Positions 25,103-33,431 of a DNA stretch of 36,424 nucleotides are shown in pieces. The position numbers were made by a program, and so were the translations under genes. The first letter of the stretch is position 1. The number at the start of each line of letters is the position of its first letter. Source of the stretch: Rhodospirillaceae bacterium (GTDB lineage: Bacteria; Pseudomonadota; Alphaproteobacteria; Rhodospirillales; JABHCV01); assembly GCA_014382375.1 (NCBI GenBank), contig JACNJU010000106.1:1-36424 (forward strand). The letters run 5' to 3'. Under the pieces are notes generated by a model, which did no database searches, was not told the origin of the DNA, and worked only from the letters and a program-made list of their open reading frames with translations.

Positions 25103-25915
25103 GTGAAACAATTCCTTGCCGTCATCGGATTTTCACTCCTGACCATCGCCGGGTTCGCAGGCTTCTCCAACTACGGTATCCCGCGCATCGAACCGGCGCC
25201 GCCGCCGGTGCAGGAAAAGATCGATCTTTCCGCCATGACCATGGATCAGTTTATCTCCCTCGGCGAAAGGGTTCTCAATGGCAAGGGGACGTGCAAGCTG
25301 TGCCACAACGAACTCGGTCGCGCTCCGCTGCTAGAGCAGATCATCCCGAACACCGAAAAACGCCTGGCCGACGCCAAATACAAGGGCGAGGCCCACGACC
25401 TGGAAGGCTACATCCTTGAATCCATGGTCAATCCTTCAGCTTATGTGGTCGCCGGTTTCGGCAAGTCCGGCTCCAACGACACGGTCAGCCCGATGCCCGA
25501 TGTGTCCGGCGGATCCATCGGCCTGACGGAACCCGAGCTTTTGGCCGTCATTGCTTACCTGCAGGATTCCGGCGGCGCCGAAGTCACTGTCGAAATTCCG
25601 ACCGATGCCGGTGATGCGGCAGCCGAAGAAGTGACAGCCGAAGAGCGCGAACCGTTGGAAGACCCGCTTGAAATCGCCGCCGAATTCGGCTGCGGAGCCT
25701 GTCACATTATTGGCGAGGATGAAGGCGATATAGGTCCCGATCTGACAAAAATCGGCGCCACCCGTGACCGTGATTATCTGCGCCGGGCGATCCTTTACCC
25801 CAATGCCGAAATCGCCGAGGGTTTCGAAGCGGATATCATGCCCGATGACCTGGGCGATACCATGTTCGCCGTCGAGGTCGAGCGTCTGGCCGAATACCTG
25901 GCAAGTCTGAAATAG
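25103..25915 (+). CDS. Membrane-anchored diheme cytochrome c, module B
   Basis: GTG 25103 has AAGGA 8 bases upstream and starts 4 bases after the bd-like stop; the longer open frame overlaps the previous gene. The 270-residue product has an N-terminal hydrophobic anchor (about 4-22) and heme sites CKLCH (64-68) and CGACH (197-201). An acidic Glu/Ala-rich linker (about 165-190) separates the domains. The distal Met is probably in DIMPDDLGDTMFAVEVE. It corresponds to the module A gene at 18135 by position, length of the first domain and the YILESMVNPSAYVVAGFG block, but lacks the beta insert of the second domain there. Confidence 0.8.
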   Translation: MKQFLAVIGFSLLTIAGFAGFSNYGIPRIEPAPPPVQEKIDLSAMTMDQFISLGERVLNGKGTCKLCHNELGRAPLLEQIIPNTEKRLADAKYKGEAHDLEGYILESMVNPSAYVVAGFGKSGSNDTVSPMPDVSGGSIGLTEPELLAVIAYLQDSGGAEVTVEIPTDAGDAAAEEVTAEEREPLEDPLEIAAEFGCGACHIIGEDEGDIGPDLTKIGATRDRDYLRRAILYPNAEIAEGFEADIMPDDLGDTMFAVEVERLAEYLASLK

Positions 25916-25927
25916 GAGGAGAATGCG

Positions 25928-26695
25928 GTGAAAATACCCCGACTGCTGCAAGCCATTCTCGTCCTCGCGGGCGTTTACGGCGGTTTCGTTCTGGTCTTCG
26001 ATGTCATCCTGGAGCAGGTGATCCCGTCGAGTTTGCTCAATATGTACATGTTCTTCGTCGTTGCCGGCACCTACATGGTGTTCACCTTCAACGAGGAAAG
26101 CACCGAGGAAATCGTCGCCCCGATCAAGGCATTGGTCGAAGACCCGTCGAAGAAAATGATGCGCAACGTCGTTTTCCTGGTGGTGCCGCTGTTCTTTGGT
26201 TGGTTCACCTTTCAACAGATGAAGCCCAGCTTCGAAGCGCCTTTGGAGCTGAGGACCATTCACCCGGCGCCGCCCTCGGCGGTCAAGGTTTATGGCAAAC
26301 GCTATAATCTTCTGACCCTGGAAAATCCGTTTCGCAAGTTTGAAAAGGAAGATCCGGAAAAATTCGCCGAACTGGTAAGGCAAGGCGGCGCTGTTTACAT
26401 CAAGAATTGTCAGTACTGTCATGGCGACAAGCTCGACGGCAAGGGCCCGTATGCGCAAGGGTTGAACCCGGTGCCACTGAACTTCCAGGACATCGGCACC
26501 ATCGCCCAGCTTCAGGAAGCCTACTTGTTCTGGCGCATTACCACCGGCGGCCCCGGCCTGCCCAAGGAAGCGACGCCGTGGCTTTCGGCGATGCCCGTCT
26601 GGGAGAATTTCCTCAGCGAAGACGAAGTCTGGAAGGTCATTTTGTTCCTTTACGACTACACCGGCTATTCGCCCCGGTCCTGGGAGCACGAATGA
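25928..26695 (+). CDS. Polytopic membrane protein with C-terminal monoheme cytochrome c, module B
   Basis: AGGAGG lies about 7 bases before GTG 25928. The 255-residue product has hydrophobic helices at about 7-27, 36-54 and 80-96, then a periplasmic part with CQYCH (161-165), GDKLDGKGPYAQGLNPVP and a distal-Met region AMPVWENFLSEDEVW. It is clearly related to the module A gene at 19126: both share an LRxxHP block, INF/LNFxD, a Y-x-F-W-R motif, GGPGLPxEATPW and SAMPxW. It lacks the helical insert that precedes the heme in module A. Confidence 0.8.
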   Translation: MKIPRLLQAILVLAGVYGGFVLVFDVILEQVIPSSLLNMYMFFVVAGTYMVFTFNEESTEEIVAPIKALVEDPSKKMMRNVVFLVVPLFFGWFTFQQMKPSFEAPLELRTIHPAPPSAVKVYGKRYNLLTLENPFRKFEKEDPEKFAELVRQGGAVYIKNCQYCHGDKLDGKGPYAQGLNPVPLNFQDIGTIAQLQEAYLFWRITTGGPGLPKEATPWLSAMPVWENFLSEDEVWKVILFLYDYTGYSPRSWEHE

Positions 26696-28233
26696 TGACT
26701 TTTAAATTTATCCATGGATTGGTCTTCCTGGCTTTAATGGCAGGCGTCTTCGCCAGCGGCCCGTCGGTGGCGGCGCCCGGCGACGTCGAAAACGGCGAAA
26801 AAATCTACATGAAGCGGTGTGTCTGGTGTCACGGTGAAGAAGGGGAGGGCGACGGCCCCGCAGGCGATCTGCTGGTACCGCCACCACGCGATTTCACTTC
26901 CGGCCTGTATAAAATCAAGACCTCGCCGTTTGACGAAGACTTCCCCAACGACGACGATATCTTCCGGATGATTTCCGACGGCATGCCGGGAACCGATATG
27001 CCGGCCTGGAAGGACATCCTGAAAAATGAACAGGACCGCTGGGACCTGGTGGCCTACCTCAAGGCTTTCGCCGAGCTGGAAGAAGAACCCGGTACGATGG
27101 TCGATTACGGGGCCCCAGTGGCGACGTCTGTGGAAAGTATCGCCAAGGGCCAGAAATTATTCCATGACGGCGAGCGCTGTTCGGAATGCCACGGTCAGGA
27201 CGGCAAGGGCGACGGCATCAAGAAACTGAAGGGCGACAACGGCGAGCGCACCTGGCCACGCAATCTGACCAAACCGTGGACCTTCCGCGCCTCTAACGAC
27301 ACCAAGGATATCTTCACCCGTATCTCGACGGGCATCCCCGGCACCCAGATGCCGTCTTTCGCCAACCCGAAAAGCAAGACAATGCTATCGGTTGAGGAAC
27401 GTTGGCATGTCGCCAACTACGTCAATTCCCTGGCCAAGACCGACAAGACGGTGCGAGCGGTCAATACGGTGGTCAAGGCCAACCGCATCGAAGGCGATGT
27501 CCCATCCGATCCGGACGATCCCGCGTGGGACACGGCCGAGCTGACAACCTTCATGATGGTGCCGCAGATATTCGAGAAGGAACGGGTGTTCACCTATACC
27601 AACGACACCATCACGGTCAGCGCTTTCTATAACGACAAGGAAATCGCCATGTTACTGGAATGGGACGACCGCACCAGGAGCATCCCCGGCGATCCGAACA
27701 TCGATAAAATTGCCGACAAGGTGCCGTACGAAGACAGGGTCTCCGTGCAGCTGCCGGTGACCATCCCCGAAGGCACGCAGAAGCCATACTTCATCAACGG
27801 TGATACCGAAAACCCGGTCAATCTGTTGTCATGGCGCAGTGGCACTGCGACAAGCCCGGAGTCGGTCAGTGTGGCCAACGCCACCGGTTCGGAAAACATC
27901 GAGGAACGCGACGCCGCAAACTTCGGCTTGATGGCCAAAAGCGCCTACAAGGATGGAACATGGCGGGTGGTTATGAAACGGCCGTTAAGCACCGAAAATG
28001 CGCAAGGCGATTTGCAACTCGTCGAAGGCCGCTTCATCCCCATCGCCTTTGCCAACTGGGACGGTTCCAACAGCGAAAGCGGAACCAAACATTCGCGCAC
28101 GACATGGTACTGGCTGCTGCTGAAGCCCGCCAATAGCGCTAAGCCGTACATTCTGGCTTTGATCGTCGCCGGCATCATCTTTGGCGGCCTGCTGTGGTGG
28201 GCGAAAGCCGCGAGAAGGAACGGGGAGGTCTAA
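26692..28233 (+). CDS. Diheme cytochrome c fused to EB_dh/NxrC-type heme b domain, module B
   Basis: The gene overlaps its predecessor in ATGATGA; GGGAG lies 6 bases upstream. The long open frame that begins at 26407 is a shadow of the previous gene up to this point. The 513-residue product has a signal peptide, heme sites CVWCH (43-47) and CSECH (163-167), an ethylbenzene-dehydrogenase-type heme b domain (about 255-470, including IAMLLEWDDRTRS, RVSVQLPVTIPEGTQKPYF and NPVNLLSWRSG) and a C-terminal anchor helix (about 485-503). It has the same layout as the module A protein at 20107. The pair supports duplication of the whole four-gene block. Confidence 0.8.
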   Translation: MMTFKFIHGLVFLALMAGVFASGPSVAAPGDVENGEKIYMKRCVWCHGEEGEGDGPAGDLLVPPPRDFTSGLYKIKTSPFDEDFPNDDDIFRMISDGMPGTDMPAWKDILKNEQDRWDLVAYLKAFAELEEEPGTMVDYGAPVATSVESIAKGQKLFHDGERCSECHGQDGKGDGIKKLKGDNGERTWPRNLTKPWTFRASNDTKDIFTRISTGIPGTQMPSFANPKSKTMLSVEERWHVANYVNSLAKTDKTVRAVNTVVKANRIEGDVPSDPDDPAWDTAELTTFMMVPQIFEKERVFTYTNDTITVSAFYNDKEIAMLLEWDDRTRSIPGDPNIDKIADKVPYEDRVSVQLPVTIPEGTQKPYFINGDTENPVNLLSWRSGTATSPESVSVANATGSENIEERDAANFGLMAKSAYKDGTWRVVMKRPLSTENAQGDLQLVEGRFIPIAFANWDGSNSESGTKHSRTTWYWLLLKPANSAKPYILALIVAGIIFGGLLWWAKAARRNGEV

Positions 28234-28236
28234 GCC

Positions 28237-28446
28237 ATGGCAGAAAGCCCAAAAGGTGTTGTGACAAAAATATTCGGCGTGGTCCTGATCATTCTCGGCT
28301 CCCTCGACATGATGCTGTCGTGGCGCGGGGGAATGGAAGTCAATCCGTTTCATATCGGGATTTTTGCCAGCGGTATCGTCTTGTTTGCCCTTGGTGCCGC
28401 CATGGGCGCGTCTCGCCGCCAACACAATAGAGGAGAAAAAGTATGA
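28237..28446 (+). CDS. 69-residue two-helix membrane protein
   Basis: GGGGAGG lies 8 bases before ATG 28237. The peptide has two hydrophobic segments (about 8-25 and 38-57) with a short loop containing WRGGMEVNPFHIG and a basic tail. I do not recognise a family. It overlaps the next gene by ATGA and follows the cytochrome fusion gene by 3 bases. It may be a small accessory subunit of the module B complex. Confidence 0.75.
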   Translation: MAESPKGVVTKIFGVVLIILGSLDMMLSWRGGMEVNPFHIGIFASGIVLFALGAAMGASRRQHNRGEKV

Positions 28447-28961
28447 GGATATCTAATTTCCTGATGGCTTTGCTGGCTGTCGCGCTGTTTGCCGCTACTC
28501 CGGCGCGCGCCGAGATTCAGTTGCCGGAAGAAGATCAGATCGTTGCAAATTATCAGGCCATGAAGGAATTTCGCGCCTTCTATGATGAAGTCGAAGCGGC
28601 GCTCAAGGCCGAGAACGTCAACCGTATTATGGCGCTTTACGCCGACGATTATCTGCATCAGGGCATCACCAAACGGCAACTTCGTTTCATGTGGCTGGAA
28701 ATTTTCAATGCCTATGATGATCTCTATTCGATTCATGCGTTTTCGAATATTCACGTCACCGGTGGTGACGCCATCCTCAATTGCACCGGCGCCCTGATGG
28801 GTATCGAAAAAAAGGGTAAGGATTTCCTCGCCGTTGACCGCTGGATCAAGCTCAACCACTGGCTGACGCGGGTCGATGGCAAATGGAAGATGGTCGGCGG
28901 TGCCTCCCATACGGGGGCAACCCTGAGAGAGTCCAAGGATGATAGCCATCCGTTGTTCTAA
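28443..28961 (+). CDS. Exported SnoaL/NTF2-like protein
   Basis: GAGGAG lies 8 bases before ATG 28443. The 172-residue product has a signal peptide ending near ARAEI. It then has a cone-shaped NTF2/SnoaL-like (DUF4440-type) fold signature: an AFYDEVEAALKAENVNRIMAL helix, YADDYLH, beta strands around GDAILNCTGALMG, and a closing TRVDGKWKMVGGASH strand. The family includes ligand-binding and enzyme members, and no catalytic set is clear. It may bind a small molecule or heme, or assist assembly in the periplasm. Confidence 0.7.
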   Translation: MRISNFLMALLAVALFAATPARAEIQLPEEDQIVANYQAMKEFRAFYDEVEAALKAENVNRIMALYADDYLHQGITKRQLRFMWLEIFNAYDDLYSIHAFSNIHVTGGDAILNCTGALMGIEKKGKDFLAVDRWIKLNHWLTRVDGKWKMVGGASHTGATLRESKDDSHPLF

Positions 28962-29000
28962 GCAAAATAAAATCAAATGAACCGATAAAAGGATGTTCCC

Positions 29001-30680
29001 ATGACGCCACAAAACCAGACTCAGAAGATTGCCGCCGAGGACAGCGAAGCCATGGCCGGAGCTGCCAAACTGGGCCGTGTGCTGGTCGCCCTCGACGCTT
29101 CTGAATATTCCGACCGGGCGTTGGAAGAATCTGTGCGGCTGGCGAAGACGGCGGATGGCGAGATCACCGGGATTCACGCCTATGCGGCGCTGCTGCATGA
29201 TCGTCGTTTCAAGCAGATGGAGGGCGGCCTTCCCGAACGCTATCTTGAAGAAGAAGAAATGATGTATCAGCGCGATGTTCATGACAGCCTGATCACCAAA
29301 GGCCTGAACATTATTTCCGACAGCTATCATGATGTCGGTGAAGAAGTTTGCAAAAAGGCGGGGTTGCCTTTTCACCGCCTGAGCCCCGAAGGCAAAAACT
29401 ATGCTCGTGTCATCGAAGCGGCTGGGAGCGGCAATTATGATGTCTTGGCGTTGGGCGCACTGGGGCTTGGAGCGGTGCCGGGTAGTCTGATCGGCACCGT
29501 CTGCGAGCGCGTCGTGCGGCGCAGCCCGATCGATACATTGGTGATTAAGGATTCCGGGCGGGCCATCGGCGATGGCCCGATTGTTGTCGGTATCGACGGT
29601 TCGGAATTGTCCAACGGCGCCCTGAAAACGGCGCTCGATATCGGTCGCCGCCTCGGCGTCCCGGTCCATGCCGTCGCCGCCTACGACCCTTATTACCATT
29701 ATGTCGCCTTCAACATGATCGCCGGTGTGCTCAGCGATGAAGCGGGCAAGGTCTTTCGCTTCAAGGAACAGGAACAGTTGCACGAAGAACTGATCGATGA
29801 CGGCATCGCCAAGATCTATCAGTCGCATCTGGAAATCGCCCAGCGCACGGCCGTCGAGGAGGGCATGGAACTGACCACCAAGTTGCTCGACGGCAAGGCG
29901 TTCAAGGTGATCGCCGATTATTTGAGCGAGGTCGGCGCCAGCCTGCTTGTCATCGGCAAGACCGGGGTGCATGCGGACGCCGGATTGGATATAGGCGGCA
30001 ATGCCGAAAACCTTTTGCGGACGACCCCGTGCCATATCTGGTTCGGCCAGACCACCTTCACGCCGCCCATGGATATGGTCGCCGAAGAAACCATTTCCTG
30101 GAGTCATGAGGCCGAGGCCGTTCTGGCCAAGGCACCGGAATTCGCCCAGGGAATGGCCAGAAAAGCGGTTATTCGTCATGCTCAAGAGCACGGCCATACC
30201 TTCATCACCAAGGACATCGTCAATGTCGTCGCCCAACAACTGATGCCGAGAGGCTGCCCGGCCCACCGGGCCAAGGAAACCGGTGAAGCGGCGCTGAAAT
30301 GGGACCCCCAGGCAATGGCGCTGGTCGACGATCTTGGCGACAACGACATCGCCGCCGGCGTCATGCTGCGGGCGGAAAAGAAAGCCCGCCGCGAGGGCGC
30401 CGACGAAATCGGCGTCGCCCATGTGCAGCCGTTCCTCGACAAAGAGACGGCAAAGGACGGCGGCTTCACCTGGGCCACGGCGGCGCTGGCCCGTATTTCA
30501 CGGGTCCCCGATGCGATGCGGATAAAGACCAAGGCCCGCATCGTTGAAGTTGCCAGGGCGCGAAATGTCACGGAAATTACCCTTGAAATCGTCGAGGCCG
30601 GGTTGGAAGAAGCTCTCGAAGCGATGCACGAGGCGATGTTCGAGGGTGGACATACCAAAACCCTTGATGAGGAGGACTAA
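29001..30680 (+). CDS. Tandem universal stress protein with two C-terminal PCP_red domains
   Basis: AAAAGGA lies 8-9 bases before ATG 29001. The 559-residue protein has two UspA-type domains (about 25-175 and 190-350), recognised by VLVALDASEYSDRALEES and IVVGIDGSELSNGALKTA, with matching late blocks LGALGLGAVPGSLIG and VIGKTGVHAD. Two copies of the short PCP_red helix-turn module follow. One starts at Trp367 (WSHEAEAVLAKAPEF, then ITKDIV); the other starts at Trp491 (WATAALARISRVPDA, then ITLEIV). PCP_red occurs in light-independent protochlorophyllide reductase subunits and in the radical SAM protein encoded next. Combining Usp with PCP_red points to a tetrapyrrole-related regulatory or carrier role, which is inferred. 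Confidence 0.75.
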   Translation: MTPQNQTQKIAAEDSEAMAGAAKLGRVLVALDASEYSDRALEESVRLAKTADGEITGIHAYAALLHDRRFKQMEGGLPERYLEEEEMMYQRDVHDSLITKGLNIISDSYHDVGEEVCKKAGLPFHRLSPEGKNYARVIEAAGSGNYDVLALGALGLGAVPGSLIGTVCERVVRRSPIDTLVIKDSGRAIGDGPIVVGIDGSELSNGALKTALDIGRRLGVPVHAVAAYDPYYHYVAFNMIAGVLSDEAGKVFRFKEQEQLHEELIDDGIAKIYQSHLEIAQRTAVEEGMELTTKLLDGKAFKVIADYLSEVGASLLVIGKTGVHADAGLDIGGNAENLLRTTPCHIWFGQTTFTPPMDMVAEETISWSHEAEAVLAKAPEFAQGMARKAVIRHAQEHGHTFITKDIVNVVAQQLMPRGCPAHRAKETGEAALKWDPQAMALVDDLGDNDIAAGVMLRAEKKARREGADEIGVAHVQPFLDKETAKDGGFTWATAALARISRVPDAMRIKTKARIVEVARARNVTEITLEIVEAGLEEALEAMHEAMFEGGHTKTLDEED

Positions 30681-30683
30681 TCC

Positions 30684-32006
30684 TTGTCGGCCTTCCCAGC
30701 CACCACTCTCGAGGCTCCTTTCCTTGTTGCCCTTAATCTAACGCAACGCTGTAATCTGCAATGTGCGCATTGCTATCTCGATGCGGGAACCCGCCGTGAC
30801 GGCGATGAGGTCGAATTGAGCACGGCGGAAGTCAAATCCGTGATTGACGACATCGCTTCTTTAAGTGATGAAACCATGGTTGTGCTGACCGGTGGCGAAC
30901 CGATGATGCGGCGCGATCTGGCAGAACTGGCGAGCCATGCCAATAACCGTGGTCTGATGGTTGTCGTCGGCTCCAACGGCACGTTGCTCAACGACGCGCG
31001 GGCGAAAACCCTTAAAGAAGCCGGTGTCCAGGGCGTCGGCATCAGTATCGATTCACTGAACCCCGCCTATCATGACGACTTTCGCGGCAAACCCGGCGCC
31101 TGGGAAAAAGCCATGGCGGGTATCGACGCTTGTCGCAACAACAAGCTGCGTTTCCAGATTCATTTTTCGGTGACCGATGACAACGCCCACGAGCTCGACG
31201 ATATGATTGCCTTCGCTCGGGAATCCGGCGCCTTTGTGTTTAATGTGTTCTTCCTGGTGTGTACCGGGCGCGGCGAGAAAGTCACCAATATTTCCCTTGA
31301 GACCTACGAGAAGGTGCTGGCGCGCGTCACACAGGCTGCGCGCGACGAAAGCGGCCTGATCGTGCGCGCCAAGTGTGCGCCGCATTTCAAGCGCATGGCC
31401 CTGGAACTCGATCAATCATGGCCGGTGACCACGGCGCACGGTTACGAGGCCGGTGGCTGTCTGGCCGGCACACGCTATGCCAGGGTCACCCCCATGGGCG
31501 ATGTAACCCCGTGTCCGTACATGGAAAATTCGGTCGGCAACGTGCGCAATACATCGTTTTCGGATCTTTGGCGCGATGCCCCGGTGTTCAAGCAACTGCG
31601 CGCACCGGTTTTGGAAGGCCGCTGCGGGGCTTGCGAATACACCAAGCTGTGCGGCGGTTGCCGAGCCCGTCCCCTGGCCCGTGACGGCAACATGATGGGC
31701 GAGGACTTCCTGTGCGGTTATGAGCCCCAGGGCGGCGCCGTTATCGAACCGTTGGGCGCGCAGGAAAGCACCATGGCATGGACGCCGGGCGCGGAAGAAT
31801 GGTTAGGGCGGATTCCCTCCTTCGTGCGGCGTTTCGTGCGGGTGCGGGCGGAAAACTTCGTCCGCGAGCAAGGCGGAGATGAAGTCACCGCAGAGGTCAT
31901 GGGCGCCCTGGCCCGGAAAAAATTCAAAGGCCGCGGCAAGCCGTCATCGCTGTCCCCGGGCGGGCCTGCGGCGTCATTGCTGAAGCGCTTGGGGGTCAAG
32001 CGATGA
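30684..32006 (+). CDS. Radical SAM/SPASM protein with C-terminal PCP_red domain (heme-biosynthesis type)
   Basis: GAGGAGG lies 9 bases before TTG 30684, 3 bases after the preceding stop. The 440-residue protein has the radical SAM [4Fe-4S] motif Cys23-x3-Cys27-x2-Cys30 (CNLQCAHC), the GGEP block LTGGEPMMRRD, a SPASM domain with a cluster of cysteines (CPYMEN, CGACEYTKLCGGCRA, LCGYEP) and a PCP_red module from Trp366 (WTPGAEEWLGRIPSF). The closest functional relatives are AhbD (heme b from Fe-coproporphyrin) and NirJ (heme d1 side-chain removal). Followed by a protoporphyrinogen-oxidase-like gene, it probably modifies a tetrapyrrole or a small peptide for the cytochrome complexes. The exact substrate cannot be assigned. 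Confidence 0.8.
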   Translation: MSAFPATTLEAPFLVALNLTQRCNLQCAHCYLDAGTRRDGDEVELSTAEVKSVIDDIASLSDETMVVLTGGEPMMRRDLAELASHANNRGLMVVVGSNGTLLNDARAKTLKEAGVQGVGISIDSLNPAYHDDFRGKPGAWEKAMAGIDACRNNKLRFQIHFSVTDDNAHELDDMIAFARESGAFVFNVFFLVCTGRGEKVTNISLETYEKVLARVTQAARDESGLIVRAKCAPHFKRMALELDQSWPVTTAHGYEAGGCLAGTRYARVTPMGDVTPCPYMENSVGNVRNTSFSDLWRDAPVFKQLRAPVLEGRCGACEYTKLCGGCRARPLARDGNMMGEDFLCGYEPQGGAVIEPLGAQESTMAWTPGAEEWLGRIPSFVRRFVRVRAENFVREQGGDEVTAEVMGALARKKFKGRGKPSSLSPGGPAASLLKRLGVKR

Positions 32007-33409
32007 GCTTTGATGTCGCCATTATCGGTGGTGGTGTGTCGGGCCTGAGCGCGGCTTACGATCTGAGCGGGCGCGGCTATAAGGTCGTCGTGCTGGAACG
32101 TCAGGTCAGGTCCGGTGGAAATGCTCAATCCGAAAGGATCGATGGCTTTCTCATGGAGCATGGTCCCAGTTCGATCAATGCCCAGGCGATGGAGAGCGTT
32201 GGACTATCGCGCGATCTTGGCCTTGAATCATTGCGAACAGATCTCGGTGCGCAGGTTAAATCACGATACCTGGTCGGAGACGGGCGCTTGCAGGGCATTT
32301 CGACCCATCCGTTAGGCTTCCTGATGTCGGGATATCTTTCGCCCCTGGCGCGGTTGCGGCTGATGTTTGAAATTGCCGTTCCAAGGTACAATGCGCAGAG
32401 CGAAGAAACGATAACAGAATTCTGGAGCCGCCGTTTCGGCCGTGAATTCACCGACAAGGTGATTGATCCGCTGGTAGCAGGGCTTTACGCGGGCAAGGCC
32501 GATGACCTATCCGTTAATGCCGTTTTCCCGAGCATTGTCGCGATGGAGAAAAAATATGGCTCGATTTCCCGCGCCGTCCTGAGCAAACGATTTGCCAGCG
32601 GTAAAATGCCGGGACGCAGGCTGTTTTCCTGGATGGATGGTATCGGAACTTTGCCGTCGGCGTTGGCAAGCCAACTTGGCGGCACCATACGGACCAACGT
32701 TGTTGTCACTTCTATAACGCGCTCCGCCAAAAGTTTCGAGATTTCAACGGCTAAAACCGGCACCCTGTCGGCGCGCGCCGTCATTGTCGCCACGCAGCCG
32801 CATGTATCTGCGTCTCTGCTGGAGGCAATGGATGGGCCGGCAGCAGAAGCGATTTCTGAAATTTCCGCACCGCCAATCGCCGTCGCGTTCCTGGGCTATA
32901 AACGCAATCAGGTGGACCATCCGCTTGACGGATTGGGATTCCTGGCCCCGGCCGGCGAAAATCGTCCCTTGAGCGGCGCCTTGTTCCCCTCAAGCATGTT
33001 CAAGAACCGTGCGCCCGAAGGCCATGTTGCCATGTCGGGTTATGTCGGCGGTGCGCGTGCGCCGGAGATGGCTTTAATGCCTGCTGAAGATATTACGGCT
33101 TTGGCGCGTGATGAGTTTCGCGATCTCCTGGGGGCAAAAGGCGAACCGGTCGTTGCGCGTGTGCGCCAGTGGTCCCAGGGATTGCCGCAACTGACAACGG
33201 GCCACGGTCAGCGATTGCAGCGTATCCATGACGCTGAACAACGTCATCCCGGCTTGTTCGTGACGGGTAATTACTTCACCGGCCCGGCGGTCGCCACCTG
33301 TCTGACGCAGTCACTGGAAACATCCTCCAGGGTGCATGGCTATCTGGGTGGCCGGAATCATTTTGACGAGCATGAGCAAGCCGCTATGTTCGGTTCTGCA
33401 TACGCCTGA
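32003..33409 (+). CDS. Protoporphyrinogen oxidase-like FAD protein (HemG/HemY type)
   Basis: ATG 32003 overlaps the radical SAM stop in ATGA. The 468-residue product begins with the dinucleotide-binding motif VAIIGGGVSGLSAAY, then VLERQ, GGNAQS and MEHGPSSIN, characteristic of the oxygen-dependent protoporphyrinogen/coproporphyrinogen oxidase family. FGREFTDKVIDPLVAGLYAG and the C-terminal GLFVTGNYFTGPAVATCL support this. It would oxidise a porphyrinogen to a porphyrin at the membrane surface. Being coupled to the radical SAM gene, it probably serves heme supply for the many cytochromes encoded upstream, or a special heme of the bd-like proteins. Amine-oxidase relatives acting on carotenoids are less likely. 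Confidence 0.75.
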   Translation: MSFDVAIIGGGVSGLSAAYDLSGRGYKVVVLERQVRSGGNAQSERIDGFLMEHGPSSINAQAMESVGLSRDLGLESLRTDLGAQVKSRYLVGDGRLQGISTHPLGFLMSGYLSPLARLRLMFEIAVPRYNAQSEETITEFWSRRFGREFTDKVIDPLVAGLYAGKADDLSVNAVFPSIVAMEKKYGSISRAVLSKRFASGKMPGRRLFSWMDGIGTLPSALASQLGGTIRTNVVVTSITRSAKSFEISTAKTGTLSARAVIVATQPHVSASLLEAMDGPAAEAISEISAPPIAVAFLGYKRNQVDHPLDGLGFLAPAGENRPLSGALFPSSMFKNRAPEGHVAMSGYVGGARAPEMALMPAEDITALARDEFRDLLGAKGEPVVARVRQWSQGLPQLTTGHGQRLQRIHDAEQRHPGLFVTGNYFTGPAVATCLTQSLETSSRVHGYLGGRNHFDEHEQAAMFGSAYA

Positions 33410-33431
33410 TTTTTCCTTTCGCGGCATAACA

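Noticed and set aside
28350-30422. 690-codon open frame on the minus strand
   Set aside because: It covers the sense-strand Usp and SnoaL-like genes, which have ribosome sites and domains. The antisense product shows no family.
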